Source: Nocardioides sp. 503 (GTDB taxonomy: Bacteria > Actinomycetota > Actinomycetes > Propionibacteriales > Nocardioidaceae). Taken from it: a DNA stretch of 64,000 nucleotides. The stretch spans positions 372,001 through 436,000 of the forward strand of contig NZ_SPUI01000002.1 in NCBI RefSeq assembly GCF_004522095.1, written 5' to 3'. The translations under genes and the position numbers were made by a program. Shown here one piece after another: positions 15,743 through 23,563 of the stretch; position 1 is the first letter of the stretch, and each line of letters opens with the position of its first letter. The notes under the pieces were generated by a model, which worked only from the letters and a program-made list of their open reading frames with translations, was not told the origin of the DNA and ran no database searches.

Positions 15743-15960
15743 GGCATGCGGTGGTCGGTGGACGTGGGGGTGTGCGGCAGCGATGCTCGACCTGTCCCGT
15801 CGTGCGCGCGATGACCTGCAGCGGAGCGCAGCGAGTCGCGCGCGGTGCCGTGCCCGAACATTCCGGTGGCCCCCGGGGTAGCCCCGGGGAGGCTTGCCGG
15901 TGTCACGCACCGGTTCGCCGTCTCGAGAGAACGCTGCCGCACCCGCGCACAGTAGCCGCC
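15743..15960 (-). ncRNA. Structured leader upstream of the RT, candidate retron ncRNA
   Basis: The 218 bp before the reverse transcriptase hold three strong hairpins in a row: 15804-15843 (GCGCGCGA/TCGCGCGC arms with an inner CTGC/GCAG stem), 15871-15889 (CCCCGGGG-TAG-CCCCGGGG) and 15897-15913 (CCGGTG-TCACG-CACCGG). The only open frame through it is arginine-rich and unlike protein. Retron msr-msd RNAs lie just upstream of their RT, which makes this the natural candidate. I did not find an unambiguous a1/a2 repeat pair or priming G, so the call is tentative. Confidence 0.4.
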
Positions 15961-15972
15961 CGAGGTGCCCTC

Positions 15973-16020
15973 GGTGGTCGAGCAGTGAGGAGCGCCAGCG
16001 ACGAACGCCCGTCGAGACCC
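15973..16020. repeat. REP-like palindrome upstream of the RT leader
   Basis: GGTGGTCGAGCAG ... CCCGTCGAGACCC. The arms match the dispersed family, while the middle (GAGGAGCGCCAGCGACGAACG) is longer than in other copies. It lies in the gap between the RT leader and the glycosylase-like gene remnant. Confidence 0.55.
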
Positions 16021-16089
16021 GGCGAGGGAGGCAGGGCGTGGGGCACCGCGGTCGCTGCCCTGCACACGTGCGGGTATCTCGACGGGCGC

Positions 16090-16384
16090 TCAGGCCCTGG
16101 CGGCCTTCGCTGCTCGATCACCGATGCCGACCAGCAGCCCCTTGCACGCCTCGATGAGCCGCGCGCGCAGCGGGGCTCCGCGCTCGGCGAAGCGGCGCTG
16201 CGCCTCGACGTAGGCGGCCTTGCCCTCGGGCGTCTCGATGCGCACGGGCTCGAAGCCCAGGTCGGCGAGGTCGTACGACGCGGCGCGCATGTCGAGCTCG
16301 CGATGTCGCGAGCCAGCTCGAAGCAGTCGGCCACCAGGTCGGAGGCGATCATCGGGCTCAGCCGGAAGGCGTGCTTGTAGAGGG
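16090..16384 (-). pseudogene. Displaced 3' fragment of the glycosylase-like gene at 20311
   Basis: The minus strand reads LYKHAFRLSPMIASDLVADC and, in a shifted frame, MRAASYDLADLGFEPVRIET ... PEGKAAYVEAQRRFAERG, which parallels the C-terminal ~95 residues of the intact gene ending at 20311. A single base is missing after the GAC-ATC codons near 16305, and everything upstream of the LYKHAF codons is absent. The fragment is therefore a truncated, frameshifted copy. Its upstream edge carries 21 bp (16363-16383) identical to 20576-20596 in the intact gene. Confidence 0.8.
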
Positions 16385-16858
16385 CCCTAGTCAAGGCAGT
16401 CACAGGCTTCTCGTCAGCCGTTTGCGCTGGCACTGCGCGGCGCGAGACAATGGTGCCGCAGCAGAGTGGGGCGGTCAGGGCTCTGGGCACAATCCTTCGC
16501 CTTGCTGACCGCCGCGACCTGAGCCTCACCTGTACAAAGGACATCGAAGTCTCCACCCGCTGCTTCATCGAGGGTCGTATCTACTGGCGACTTGCTCACC
16601 GACCCGAAGGCCTCCACGCGCCGCTCTCGAGGTCGTGTCCCTCGATGATGGGAAGAGACTAGCCGCTCAACCCCCTCGTGTCCAGCCTTGTGGGCACTAC
16701 GCTTGCGCCGGAGCGTTACGGCGATTGGTCGAGGTGACCCCCGCGCTTATACCCATATTGGCGCTGCGGCTGCTACGGTTACTACTAGATCTCCATTCAT
16801 CACCTGTAAGCATCTACCCATTGCCGCCCGGCCCGGCGCAACCGAGGGGAACTGACAA
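16385..16858. other. Non-coding stretch at the left edge of the element
   Basis: These 474 bp between the pseudogene fragment and the winged-helix gene contain only short antisense-type frames with no recognisable protein. Base composition falls towards the right end, where AT-rich sequence around 16745-16815 probably holds the promoter of the next gene. I see no RNA gene or repeat. Confidence 0.5.
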
Positions 16859-17683
16859 GTGCTCGAGCCCAGTCCTGACGCGCTCGCTGCCGCTGAGGCT
16901 CTCTCCCGCCGGAACAAGAACCGGACGGCGCAGGTTCGGCGCCAGTTCGTCGCTCGGATCTCTGTGCAGAGCCCTACACCGATGGGCGAGATGCTCCGTG
17001 GTGGGCGTGGTGGCCAGGTACGGCTGAAGACGTACTTGTCGATGATCTGGTTGGCTGCCAATCCGCCGCACGATGTGCAGTACCCCGCCCGTGCCTGGGC
17101 GACGCTTCTTGACCTGCCCGACCCGGAGGGCAGAGGCGCTCGTCGTGTCAACGAGGCGATCGGGTGGCTAGAGAGCCACGCATTCGTTGGGGTCGAGATG
17201 CAACCAGGTCACCCGAACCGCGTCACACTGCTGAACGAGCTCGGTGACGGTCGTCGCTATCGCGTCCCCGGGGACGCTTACAACCGTGCTCAATCGCGCG
17301 AGGCTGATCCGGAGGTGCTGGCCAGACATCGGTACGTTCGGATTCCCCCGACCTTCTGGACCAACGGCTGGATGGCCACCCTCTCGGCTGCTGCGTTGGC
17401 GATGTACATGGTGCTGCTCGTTGAAGACTCCGGCTCGACGAAGGATGAACTGTGGTTCAGCCCAAACGAGGCACAGAAGCGGTACGCGATCTCGGACGAC
17501 ACTCGGTCGAAGGGTCTTAATGAGTTGCGCCGAGCCGGTGTCATCACGGTTCAGCGTCGGCCCATCGCAAGTGATGTCTTCGACGTCATGCGGTTCCGCA
17601 ACACTTACTCATTTCTCCCGGACGCACTCCAGAGTGTTGCGCGAATCCCTGAGAAGCCTTCTGAGGAACTAGCAGACTTCTGA
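16859..17683 (+). CDS. Winged-helix protein of the element, hypothetical
   Basis: A 274-residue protein starting at GTG with GAGGGGA about 8 nt upstream. Two winged-helix-like regions are suggested: one around residues 50-115 (LKTYLSMIWLAANPP ... RRVNEAIGWLESHAFVGVE) and one around 170-240 (LSAAALAMYMVLL ... SDDTRSKGLNELRRAGVITV). Tandem winged helices are found in plasmid replication initiators, so a role in replication or control of the element is possible, but I do not recognise the family. Codon use includes TTG, AAT and CGT more often than neighbouring core genes, in line with transfer. Confidence 0.65.
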   Translation: MLEPSPDALAAAEALSRRNKNRTAQVRRQFVARISVQSPTPMGEMLRGGRGGQVRLKTYLSMIWLAANPPHDVQYPARAWATLLDLPDPEGRGARRVNEAIGWLESHAFVGVEMQPGHPNRVTLLNELGDGRRYRVPGDAYNRAQSREADPEVLARHRYVRIPPTFWTNGWMATLSAAALAMYMVLLVEDSGSTKDELWFSPNEAQKRYAISDDTRSKGLNELRRAGVITVQRRPIASDVFDVMRFRNTYSFLPDALQSVARIPEKPSEELADF

Positions 17684-18292
17684 GTTGGCGCTTCTGGTGT
17701 GCGCTTACACCTGGCCGAGGTAGGCCCCGCTCAAATCAGGTGATCCGTCGAGCGACGATCACAACCGACGGCCCGCCATCGAAACGGCGTAGGTTGTCCC
17801 TATCGTTCCGAGAACGACCCCGCTTTTCCGATGAACCCCTGTGGGGGACGTGAGGTTCGCGGCGAGCGAGTTCGATGCAAGCCCCGTGTTGTGCCAAGAC
17901 CAGAGGTCGCGGGTAGTCGTCGCTCCGTTCAGCCGAACAGCGGCCAGCCGACCGAGTCGGAGAGGCGCTGATTGGCGACCCATTTGGCGCTTCTCCTCAA
18001 TCTGAAGGAGACGCGAGGAGCACCCGACCTCCGCACCGAACGACGAGGGTGGCGAGTACAGCCACGGCTTGGGGGAAGAGCGCCGCGACGCAGGCGGACG
18101 CCGCCCTGCCCAAGACCGCCAGTGAGCAGGTGCGCGACATGCGCCGTGAGGCGATCCGGTTCCGAGCTGGGGAGACCGCTCAGGGGCGCTGAGCATGTCG
18201 GAGCAGACCCGGCACTGCCCTCGTCGTGTGGTGCTGGGTCTGCAGTCCGTGTGCATATCAGCGGCCGTCCGATTCAGGGCTCGCTTCACGTC
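17684..18292. other. Non-coding stretch inside the element
   Basis: About 600 bp without a credible gene. Long frames on both strands are low-complexity, Arg/Pro/Ser-rich and lack ribosome sites. A short plus-strand stretch around 18085-18190 (reading ASEQVRDMRREAIRFRAGE before a TGA) could be the relic of a gene end. Otherwise I see nothing. Confidence 0.45.
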
Positions 18293-18510
18293 ATGGCTGA
18301 TGACTCAAGTGACGTGAAGCGGCTCCCGGTCGTGGGAGCGCGTCCCGAAGTGCTGGGGCGCTGGACGCCCTCAGCACTGCAACTGGCCTCTCCAAGGCGT
18401 TCCTGATCCGTTCGGCGCTGACGGACTTGGGACTGCTTGTGGAGACCGACGAGTACCGACCACCAACCCCAGGAAGAAGGATCACTGTCATGCGGCGCCG
18501 GGAGGGGTAG
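18293..18510 (+). pseudogene. Ribbon-helix-helix protein gene with a frameshift
   Basis: From ATG 18293 the frame reads MADDSSDVKRLPVVGARPEVLGR. After about 18360 the next frame continues as LDALSTATGLSKAFLIRSAL, then TDLGLLVETDEYRPP and ends GRRITVMRRREG at TAG 18508-18510. Joined, these make a small protein of about 72 residues with a beta strand followed by two helices, as in ribbon-helix-helix regulators or antitoxins. One missing base near the CGCTGGAC at 18360 explains the break. It lies just downstream of, and converges with, the deoxyribosyltransferase-like gene. Confidence 0.6.
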
Positions 18511-18523
18511 GGAGGCACAGGTG

Positions 18524-19735
18524 TCAATTGCTGGGCAGGTGGGCCCAGAAGGTCGGGGCGAACACGCTGAGCGGGTTTTCCACTTCGGTGCCTTCTTCCA
18601 AGGTGGCCCTGATTTGGGACGCAATCTGCGCGTTGTACGACGCCAACTGAGGGACCAGTGTGTAGATGTCCGTCGTGTCAATGACCACTGTTCGAACCTG
18701 CCCGATGTCGAAGGGCAGCCGGTCCGCTTGACGAGTGATCTGCACGATTGGCTTGCGCACTGCGTGCCGCAGAGCGAGTTCGTAGAACACGTTCGGATTG
18801 TGGAACGAGAGGTCAGCGATGACGAGTTTGCTGTGGAGGATGTATTCGATGATCTGGCGCGTGATCATGCCAGCCTCGCCAATCTGATCAGCACGCACGA
18901 CAGTCAGACCGAACTCCTCCAGAGCCGGTTCCACCAGCGACCCCATGAACAGGTCGGCGTGCCTTCTTGCATCGCTGTCATCACTTCCGATCGGCGTGAT
19001 GTAAAAACACACGTTGTCGAAGTCGTTGCCTGCCGCTTGGGAGACCGGGGCCGCAGGAGTTCTCGTGTCAGGCGTGGAGGTTGTCCCGCTCACCCTCGGT
19101 GTCTCTTGCTTCGCTGACGAGTCCTGCTTGACGTAGTCCTCGACGAGTGTGTCCAAAGTGATGAAGCGCTCCGCTCCACTGATGGAGCGCAATACGCCGA
19201 CATACTTCGCGTTGACTGTGAAAGTCTCGACGCAGGCGACCGCGTCCTGCTCGGGAATGCCTAGTTCGCGTGCCTTGTCGACCAATACGGCCTGCACCGG
19301 CAGTCGAGTATCGATGTAGGTTTCGTACATCTGCTTGAACACATCGACGTGCGCGATTGCCAGATTGAACATCGCCCTTGTGCGATCCCGGGCGCTCACG
19401 CCGTCGGCTACAACCTTCAAGCCACCCTCGGTGAGGTTCAGCATCTCGGCTCGGTAACTGCCAACCGTCAGTCCATACTTCGAACTGTTTGTGATCTGTT
19501 GGCGCACCAGACCACTCGTCGGGCTCTTGCCCAGTTCATCGAGCAGCGTGATCCGCCGAACCGGCTGCCCGGCGCCCATCTTGTACACAGCCGTCGCCAT
19601 TTCCAATGCATCCTCGAACGTGGATGCGGGAAATAGTGGCGTGCGTCGGGATTTCTTCACCGCCTCTACTTGCCCCTCAGACTCGCCGCTGGTCTCGGCT
19701 TCAGCAGCAGTTGGTTCGTCGGTAGATGCGCTCAT
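18524..19735 (-). CDS. Winged-helix plus nucleoside deoxyribosyltransferase/TIR-like protein
   Basis: A 403-residue two-part protein. Residues about 38-200 are helical with a winged-helix-like start (FPASTFEDALEMATAVYKMG ... ITLLDELGK ... LTEGGLKVV). A Ser/Thr/Pro linker (about 205-235) leads to a C-terminal domain (about 242-350) with FYITPIGSDDSDARRHAD, then VRADQI, KLVIADLSFHNPNVFYELAL and RHAVRKPIVQI. That pattern belongs to the nucleoside 2-deoxyribosyltransferase/TIR-like superfamily; Glu319 in NVFYELA is the likely nucleophile. Several antiphage effectors, including some retron partners and NADases, use this fold. A defence role here is inferred from fold and island context. Confidence 0.7.
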   Translation of the reverse strand: MSASTDEPTAAEAETSGESEGQVEAVKKSRRTPLFPASTFEDALEMATAVYKMGAGQPVRRITLLDELGKSPTSGLVRQQITNSSKYGLTVGSYRAEMLNLTEGGLKVVADGVSARDRTRAMFNLAIAHVDVFKQMYETYIDTRLPVQAVLVDKARELGIPEQDAVACVETFTVNAKYVGVLRSISGAERFITLDTLVEDYVKQDSSAKQETPRVSGTTSTPDTRTPAAPVSQAAGNDFDNVCFYITPIGSDDSDARRHADLFMGSLVEPALEEFGLTVVRADQIGEAGMITRQIIEYILHSKLVIADLSFHNPNVFYELALRHAVRKPIVQITRQADRLPFDIGQVRTVVIDTTDIYTLVPQLASYNAQIASQIRATLEEGTEVENPLSVFAPTFWAHLPSN

Positions 19736-19997
19736 GCCTAGACGCTAAGCGACGCCACCGACATGTCGTGGCGATTCTTGGCGGATGAACCGCCTCGGCT
19801 CATAGGGACGGGCGCCGTGTCTTCCGCGCTAGGTCCCCACCGACACCAGCAACATCACCAACGCAGGCTGTCGGATGACCTGCCGCGTGGGCGGAATGAT
19901 GAGAGCTTAGATACCTGGCTTGCCCTCGGCGCCTGGCGAACATGTTCGACAGCGTTTCGGCGTGTCGCCACAACATCTGGACGTGTTTGCGGATCCT

Positions 19998-20015
19998 TGA
20001 ACTGCATCTAGTTCA
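19998..20015. promoter_or_regulatory. Perfect palindrome before the SinR/Cas2-like gene
   Basis: TGAACT-GCATCT-AGTTCA is a perfect 6-6-6 inverted repeat ending 13 nt before the ATG at 20029 and abutting its GGGAGGG ribosome site. It could be an operator or a hairpin that hides the ribosome site. Confidence 0.5.
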
Positions 20016-20028
20016 GGGAGGGATCCCG

Positions 20029-20314
20029 ATGGCCTGTCTGCTCATCACCTACGACCTGAACACGCCGGGCCAGGGCTACACGGCCCTCCATGACGAGATC
20101 AAGAGCCTGGGCGCGTGGTGGCACCACCTCGACTCGACGTGGCGTGGTTACGTCGTCCACGACTAGCTAGATCAGCGACCGCCTCATGAAGACGATGGAC
20201 AAGAACGACAGCCTGCTGATCATCAACGTATTGAACGACGACTACGCGGGCTGGTTGCCGGAGAGGGCCTGGGAGTGGATCAGGAAGCACATAGTTGGCG
20301 CCTATGCGCGTTAG
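20029..20314 (+). pseudogene. SinR/Cas2-like family gene broken by a frameshift
   Basis: From ATG 20029, with a strong GGGAGGG ribosome site, the frame reads MACLLITYDLNTPGQGYTAL and continues EIKSLGAWWHHLDSTWRGYV to a TAG at 20164. In the +1 frame from 20171 the protein resumes as ISDRLMKTMDKNDSLLIINV and ends GWLPERAWEWIRKHIVGAYAR at TAG 20312. Joined, it has the length and order of SinR-type proteins, a Cas2/VapD-like ferredoxin fold. A small indel near 20160-20170 breaks it. The stop overlaps the 3' end of the convergent glycosylase-like gene. There is no CRISPR array or cas1. Confidence 0.7.
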
Positions 20315-21225
20315 TGAACTGGTAGCAGTCGCTCGCACTGTTTCACGAGCGCGCGGCGTATAACTTGGCCTCGTTCAGAGAACTGCTTCTGAGCAGCGAC
20401 GTACTCCTGCTTGCCCTCCGGCGTCTCGATCTTGACCGGCGTCCACTCCTCGCCGGTGTGATCCATGGTGATGCCGGTGAAGTCGTACGGCGCGGCTCGC
20501 ATGTCGAGCTCGCGGATGTCTCGCGCCAGCTCGAAGCAGTCGGCGACGAGGTCGGAGCCGATCATCGGCGTCAGGCGGAAGGCGTGCTTGTAGAGGTCCA
20601 TGCCGGCGTGCAGGCAGGCCGGCTGCTCGAACGACGGGCGGTCGTCGCGGCCGGGGGAGAGGGTGTTGAGCGGGCGGGCCTGCGGGGTGAAGAAGCGGAA
20701 CGCGTCGAAGTGCGAGCACGCCACCTTGTGCGACTCCACGACCCGGTCGGTGCCCTCGGCGCCGAGGCGCAGCGGCCAGTCGGCGTGGCGGGTCTCGTCC
20801 TCCTCCAACCGGTAGACCATCGCCCACTCGTGCATCCCGAAACAGCCGAAATTGGCCGGTCGGCCCGCCGTCGCGGTGAGCAGCGCGTGGATCGACTCGA
20901 CCAGCGGGCGTTGGGACTCGACGAAGGCGGCGCTGACGGTGACGGGGTGTCGAGACGGTTGCTGCGCAACCTCCTCGACCCCCGAGGCGTAGCCCTTGAG
21001 GGTCGCGTACTCCTCAGCGTCCTCCAGGGCGACGCCGAAGCCCGGGTGCCAGCGGCGCAGCTGGGCGGGGCGCTGGGAGTAGTAGGTGAAGAGGAAGTCG
21101 TGGACCGGGTGCTTGACGCTCGCGCCTCGGCGCTCGAGGTGCGGGCGCACGAACGCGTCGACGCGCTCGGCGTGGGCGGCAGCCCGGGCGCGCCACGTCG
21201 CCTCGTCGAGCACCTGCGTCATCAC
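20311..21225 (-). CDS. Protein annotated as 3-methyladenine DNA glycosylase in relatives
   Basis: A 304-residue protein of an actinobacterial family often labelled 3-methyladenine DNA glycosylase, although it shows neither a helix-hairpin-helix glycosylase core nor an AAG fold by eye. Characteristic segments are HPVHDFLFTYYSQRPAQLRRWHPG, FGCFGMHEWAMVYR and ASKHDLYKHAF-type text (MDLYKHAFRLTPMIGSDLV). GTG 21225 lies 6 nt after TACCCT (21232-21237 on the minus strand), suggesting leaderless expression; ATG 21222 is an alternative. Residues about 80-93 come from an in-frame REP-like repeat. Its 3' third is duplicated at 16090-16384 and may have been supplied by the integrative element. Confidence 0.7.
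   Translation of the reverse strand: MMTQVLDEATWRARAAAHAERVDAFVRPHLERRGASVKHPVHDFLFTYYSQRPAQLRRWHPGFGVALEDAEEYATLKGYASGVEEVAQQPSRHPVTVSAAFVESQRPLVESIHALLTATAGRPANFGCFGMHEWAMVYRLEEDETRHADWPLRLGAEGTDRVVESHKVACSHFDAFRFFTPQARPLNTLSPGRDDRPSFEQPACLHAGMDLYKHAFRLTPMIGSDLVADCFELARDIRELDMRAAPYDFTGITMDHTGEEWTPVKIETPEGKQEYVAAQKQFSERGQVIRRALVKQCERLLPVH
20946..20983. repeat. REP-like palindrome inside the glycosylase-like gene
   Basis: GTGTCGAGACGGTTGC and GCAACCTCCTCGACCCC form the inverted arms. The copy is in frame and adds about 13 residues (around GVEEVAQQPSRHP) after TLKGYA. Same family as the other dispersed copies. Confidence 0.65.
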
Positions 21226-21257
21226 GCACCAAGGGTAGGTCCGCGACGTACGGCGGA

Positions 21258-21263
21258 TAGGGT
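21258..21263 (+). promoter_or_regulatory. Likely -10 box (TAGGGT) for a leaderless FAH-family transcript
   Basis: TAGGGT ends 6 nt before the GTG at 21270. With TACCCT on the opposite strand at 21232-21237 it forms a compact divergent promoter for the hydrolase and glycosylase-like genes. Confidence 0.5.
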
Positions 21264-21269
21264 CGGGAC

Positions 21270-22079
21270 GTGCGTATCGCGAGGTTCACCACCGGTTCGG
21301 AGCCGTCCTACGGCGTGGTCACGGGCGAGGTCGACGAGTTCGGCCAGCCCGCCGAGGACAGCGTCATCGTGGCGATCGCCGGCGATCCGCTGTACGTCGG
21401 CATCACGCTGCTCGACCAGGAGCACCGGCTCTCCGACGTGCGCCTGCTGGCGCCGGTGCTGCCGCGCAGCAAGGTCGTCGGCATCGGGCGCAACTACGCG
21501 GCCCACGCGGCCGAGCTCGGCAACGACGTGCCCAGCGAGCCGCTGATGTTCCTCAAGCCCAACACCAGCGTGGTGGGGCCGGGCGACCCGATCTACTACC
21601 CGCGTCAGACCCAGGACCTGCACTACGAGGGCGAGCTCGCCGTCGTGATCGGGCGGATCTGCCGCGACGTGCCGGCCGAGCAGGCGACGGACGTCATCCA
21701 CGGCTACACGATCGCCAACGACGTGACCGCGCGCGACCTGCAGCGCTCCGACGGGCAGTTCACGCGGGCCAAGGGCTTCGACTCCTTCTGCCCGCTGGGC
21801 CCGTGGATCGAGACCGACCTCGACCCGCAGCACTTCATCGACGGCGTCCGCGTCCAGACCCACCTCAACGGCGAGGTGGTGCAGGACGGCTCGACCGCCG
21901 ACATGATCTTCGACATCCCGGCGCTCATCGCCCACGTCTCCAGCGTGATGACCCTGCTGCCCGGCGACGTCATCCTCACCGGCACCCCCGAGGGCGTCGG
22001 TCCCATGCAGGTCGACGACGAGGTCGAGATCTCGATCGCCGGCCTCGGCACCCTCACCAACAAGGTGGCCACCCGATGA
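21270..22079 (+). CDS. Fumarylacetoacetate hydrolase (FAH) family protein
   Basis: A 269-residue enzyme of the FAH superfamily, which covers acylpyruvate hydrolases, oxaloacetate decarboxylases and 2-hydroxyhepta-2,4-diene-1,7-dioate isomerases. Metal-binding acidic residues lie in [13 protein letters not shown] and in the [13 protein letters not shown] region, followed by the family [12 protein letters not shown] and [11 protein letters not shown]. The stop overlaps the gltX start (ATGA), an arrangement I associate with several actinobacteria. The substrate is not clear from sequence; acylpyruvase activity is the commonest for this length. Confidence 0.88.
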   Translation: MRIARFTTGSEPSYGVVTGEVDEFGQPAEDSVIVAIAGDPLYVGITLLDQEHRLSDVRLLAPVLPRSKVVGIGRNYAAHAAELGNDVPSEPLMFLKPNTSVVGPGDPIYYPRQTQDLHYEGELAVVIGRICRDVPAEQATDVIHGYTIANDVTARDLQRSDGQFTRAKGFDSFCPLGPWIETDLDPQHFIDGVRVQTHLNGEVVQDGSTADMIFDIPALIAHVSSVMTLLPGDVILTGTPEGVGPMQVDDEVEISIAGLGTLTNKVATR

Positions 22080-23563
22080 CCCAGACCCCCGTCCCCGGCG
22101 CATCTCCCGTCCGCGTCCGGATGGCCCCGTCGCCGACCGGCAGCCCCCACGTCGGCCTGGTCCGCACCGCCCTCTACAACTGGGCGTTCGCGCGCCACCA
22201 CGGCGGCACGTTCGTCTTCCGCATCGAGGACACCGACGTCGCGCGCAACACCCAGGAGTCCTACGACGCCCTGCTCGACCTCTTCGCGTGGCTCGGCCTC
22301 GACTGGGACGAGGGCCCCGTGGTGGGCGGTCCCCACGCGCCGTACCGCCAGTCGGAGCGCAGCCACCTCTACCGCGACGCCCTCGAGCGGCTCACCGCCG
22401 CCGGGCACACCTACCGCTGCTTCTGCACCAACGACGAGGTCGAGGCGCGCCGCAAGGCGTCCGGCTCCAAGCTCATGGGCTACGACGGCTTCTGCCGGGA
22501 CCTGGACGCCGAGCAGGTCGCGGCGTTCGAGGCCGAGGGCCGCTCGGCCGTCGTGCGCTTCCGGATGCCCGACGGCGAGGTCGCCTTCGAGGACCTGGTG
22601 CGCGGGCGGATCTCCTTCCACTCCGACCACGTGCCCGACTATGCGCTGGCCCGGGCCAACGGCGACCCGCTCTACACGCTCGTCAACCCTGTGGACGACG
22701 CACTGATGGAGATCACGCACGTGCTGCGCGGTGAGGACCTGCTCTCCAGCACCCCGCGCCAGATCCCGCTGTACGCCGCCCTGCAGGACGTCGGCATCGG
22801 CATCGGCGCCCCGCAGTTCGGCCACCTGCCCTACGTCATGGGCCAGGGCAACAAGAAGCTGTCCAAGCGCGACCCCGAGGCCAACGCCCTGGGCTACCGC
22901 GACGCCGGCTTCCTGCCCGAGGGGCTCCTCAACTACGTCGCTCTGCTGGGCTGGGCGATCTCCGGCGACCGCGACGTCTTCACGCTCGAGGAGATGGTGG
23001 AGGCGTTCGACATCGGCGACGTCAACCCCAACCCCGCGCGCTTCGACCTCAAGAAGGCCGACGCCATCAACGCCTCCCACATGCGGCTCCTGTCGGTGGA
23101 GGAGGTCACGCACCGCGCGCTGCCGTTCCTCAAGGCCGCCGGCGTCGTCTCCGACCCCGTGTCCGACGCCGACGCGCAGCTGCTCGAGCTGGCGATGCCG
23201 CTGGTGGCCGAGCGCATCAACAAGCTCACCGAGGCCGTCGACATGCTCGGCTTCCTGTTCGTCGACGAGGCCGACTTCACCCTCGACCCCGCCGACGCCG
23301 AGAAGCTGCTCGACGACGACGGGCGGCGCATCGTGCAGGCGTCGTACGACGCGGTCGTCGAGCTGCGCGAGTGGTCGACCGCCTCGATCCAGGAGGCGCT
23401 CCAGTCGGCGCTGATCGAGGGTCTGGCGCTGAAGCCGCGCGTGGCCTTCGGCCCCGTGCGCGTCGCCGTCACCGGTCGTCGGGTCTCGCCCCCGCTCTTC
23501 GAGTCGATGGAGCTGCTGGGGCGGGAGCGCAGCCTCGCCCGCCTGCAGGGCGCGCTGGGCTGA
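22076..23563 (+). CDS. gltX: Glutamyl-tRNA synthetase
   Basis: A 495-residue class I synthetase charging tRNA with glutamate. The HIGH-type motif is [10 protein letters not shown] near the N terminus, the KMSKS-type motif is KKLSKRD (about residues 261-267), and RIEDTD and [14 protein letters not shown] are family motifs. ATG 22076 overlaps the FAH stop. Actinobacteria generally lack GlnRS, so this enzyme should be non-discriminating and also mischarge tRNA-Gln for repair by GatCAB. Genes for both tRNAs lie about 1 kb downstream. Confidence 0.97.
   Translation: MTQTPVPGASPVRVRMAPSPTGSPHVGLVRTALYNWAFARHHGGTFVFRIEDTDVARNTQESYDALLDLFAWLGLDWDEGPVVGGPHAPYRQSERSHLYRDALERLTAAGHTYRCFCTNDEVEARRKASGSKLMGYDGFCRDLDAEQVAAFEAEGRSAVVRFRMPDGEVAFEDLVRGRISFHSDHVPDYALARANGDPLYTLVNPVDDALMEITHVLRGEDLLSSTPRQIPLYAALQDVGIGIGAPQFGHLPYVMGQGNKKLSKRDPEANALGYRDAGFLPEGLLNYVALLGWAISGDRDVFTLEEMVEAFDIGDVNPNPARFDLKKADAINASHMRLLSVEEVTHRALPFLKAAGVVSDPVSDADAQLLELAMPLVAERINKLTEAVDMLGFLFVDEADFTLDPADAEKLLDDDGRRIVQASYDAVVELREWSTASIQEALQSALIEGLALKPRVAFGPVRVAVTGRRVSPPLFESMELLGRERSLARLQGALG

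Larger units (their letters stand above)
16385..20596. mobile_element. Decayed integrative element in a glycosylase-like gene
   Basis: About 4.2 kb is bounded by two copies of the same gene segment: the orphan 3' fragment at 16090-16384 and the intact gene's 3' end at 20311-20596. They share an identical 21-bp core (16363-16383 and 20576-20596). This is what an element leaves when it integrates inside a gene and supplies a replacement 3' end. The cargo is less GC-rich, with codons rare in the flanks, and includes two pseudogenes. No integrase is recognisable, so the element appears immobile or mobilised in trans. An old tandem duplication followed by insertion is the alternative. Confidence 0.6.

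Noticed and set aside
15739..16065. Minus-strand 108-codon frame upstream of the RT
   Set aside because: Ser/Thr/Arg-rich, runs through a REP copy and the folded leader, no ribosome site or family.
16859..17683. Integrase of the element
   Set aside because: No tyrosine or serine recombinase motifs; the protein looks like tandem winged helices instead.
17759..18289. 176-codon minus-strand frame inside the element
   Set aside because: Low-complexity and ends arbitrarily; no domain seen, so the stretch is listed as non-coding.
17972..18406. Plus-strand 144-codon frame overlapping the RHH remnant
   Set aside because: Its first half is Arg/Pro-rich with no homology. Only its last part, from ATG 18293, is explained by the RHH pseudogene.
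20029..20314. CRISPR locus suggested by the Cas2-like gene
   Set aside because: No array of regularly spaced repeats and no cas1 or other cas genes anywhere in the window.
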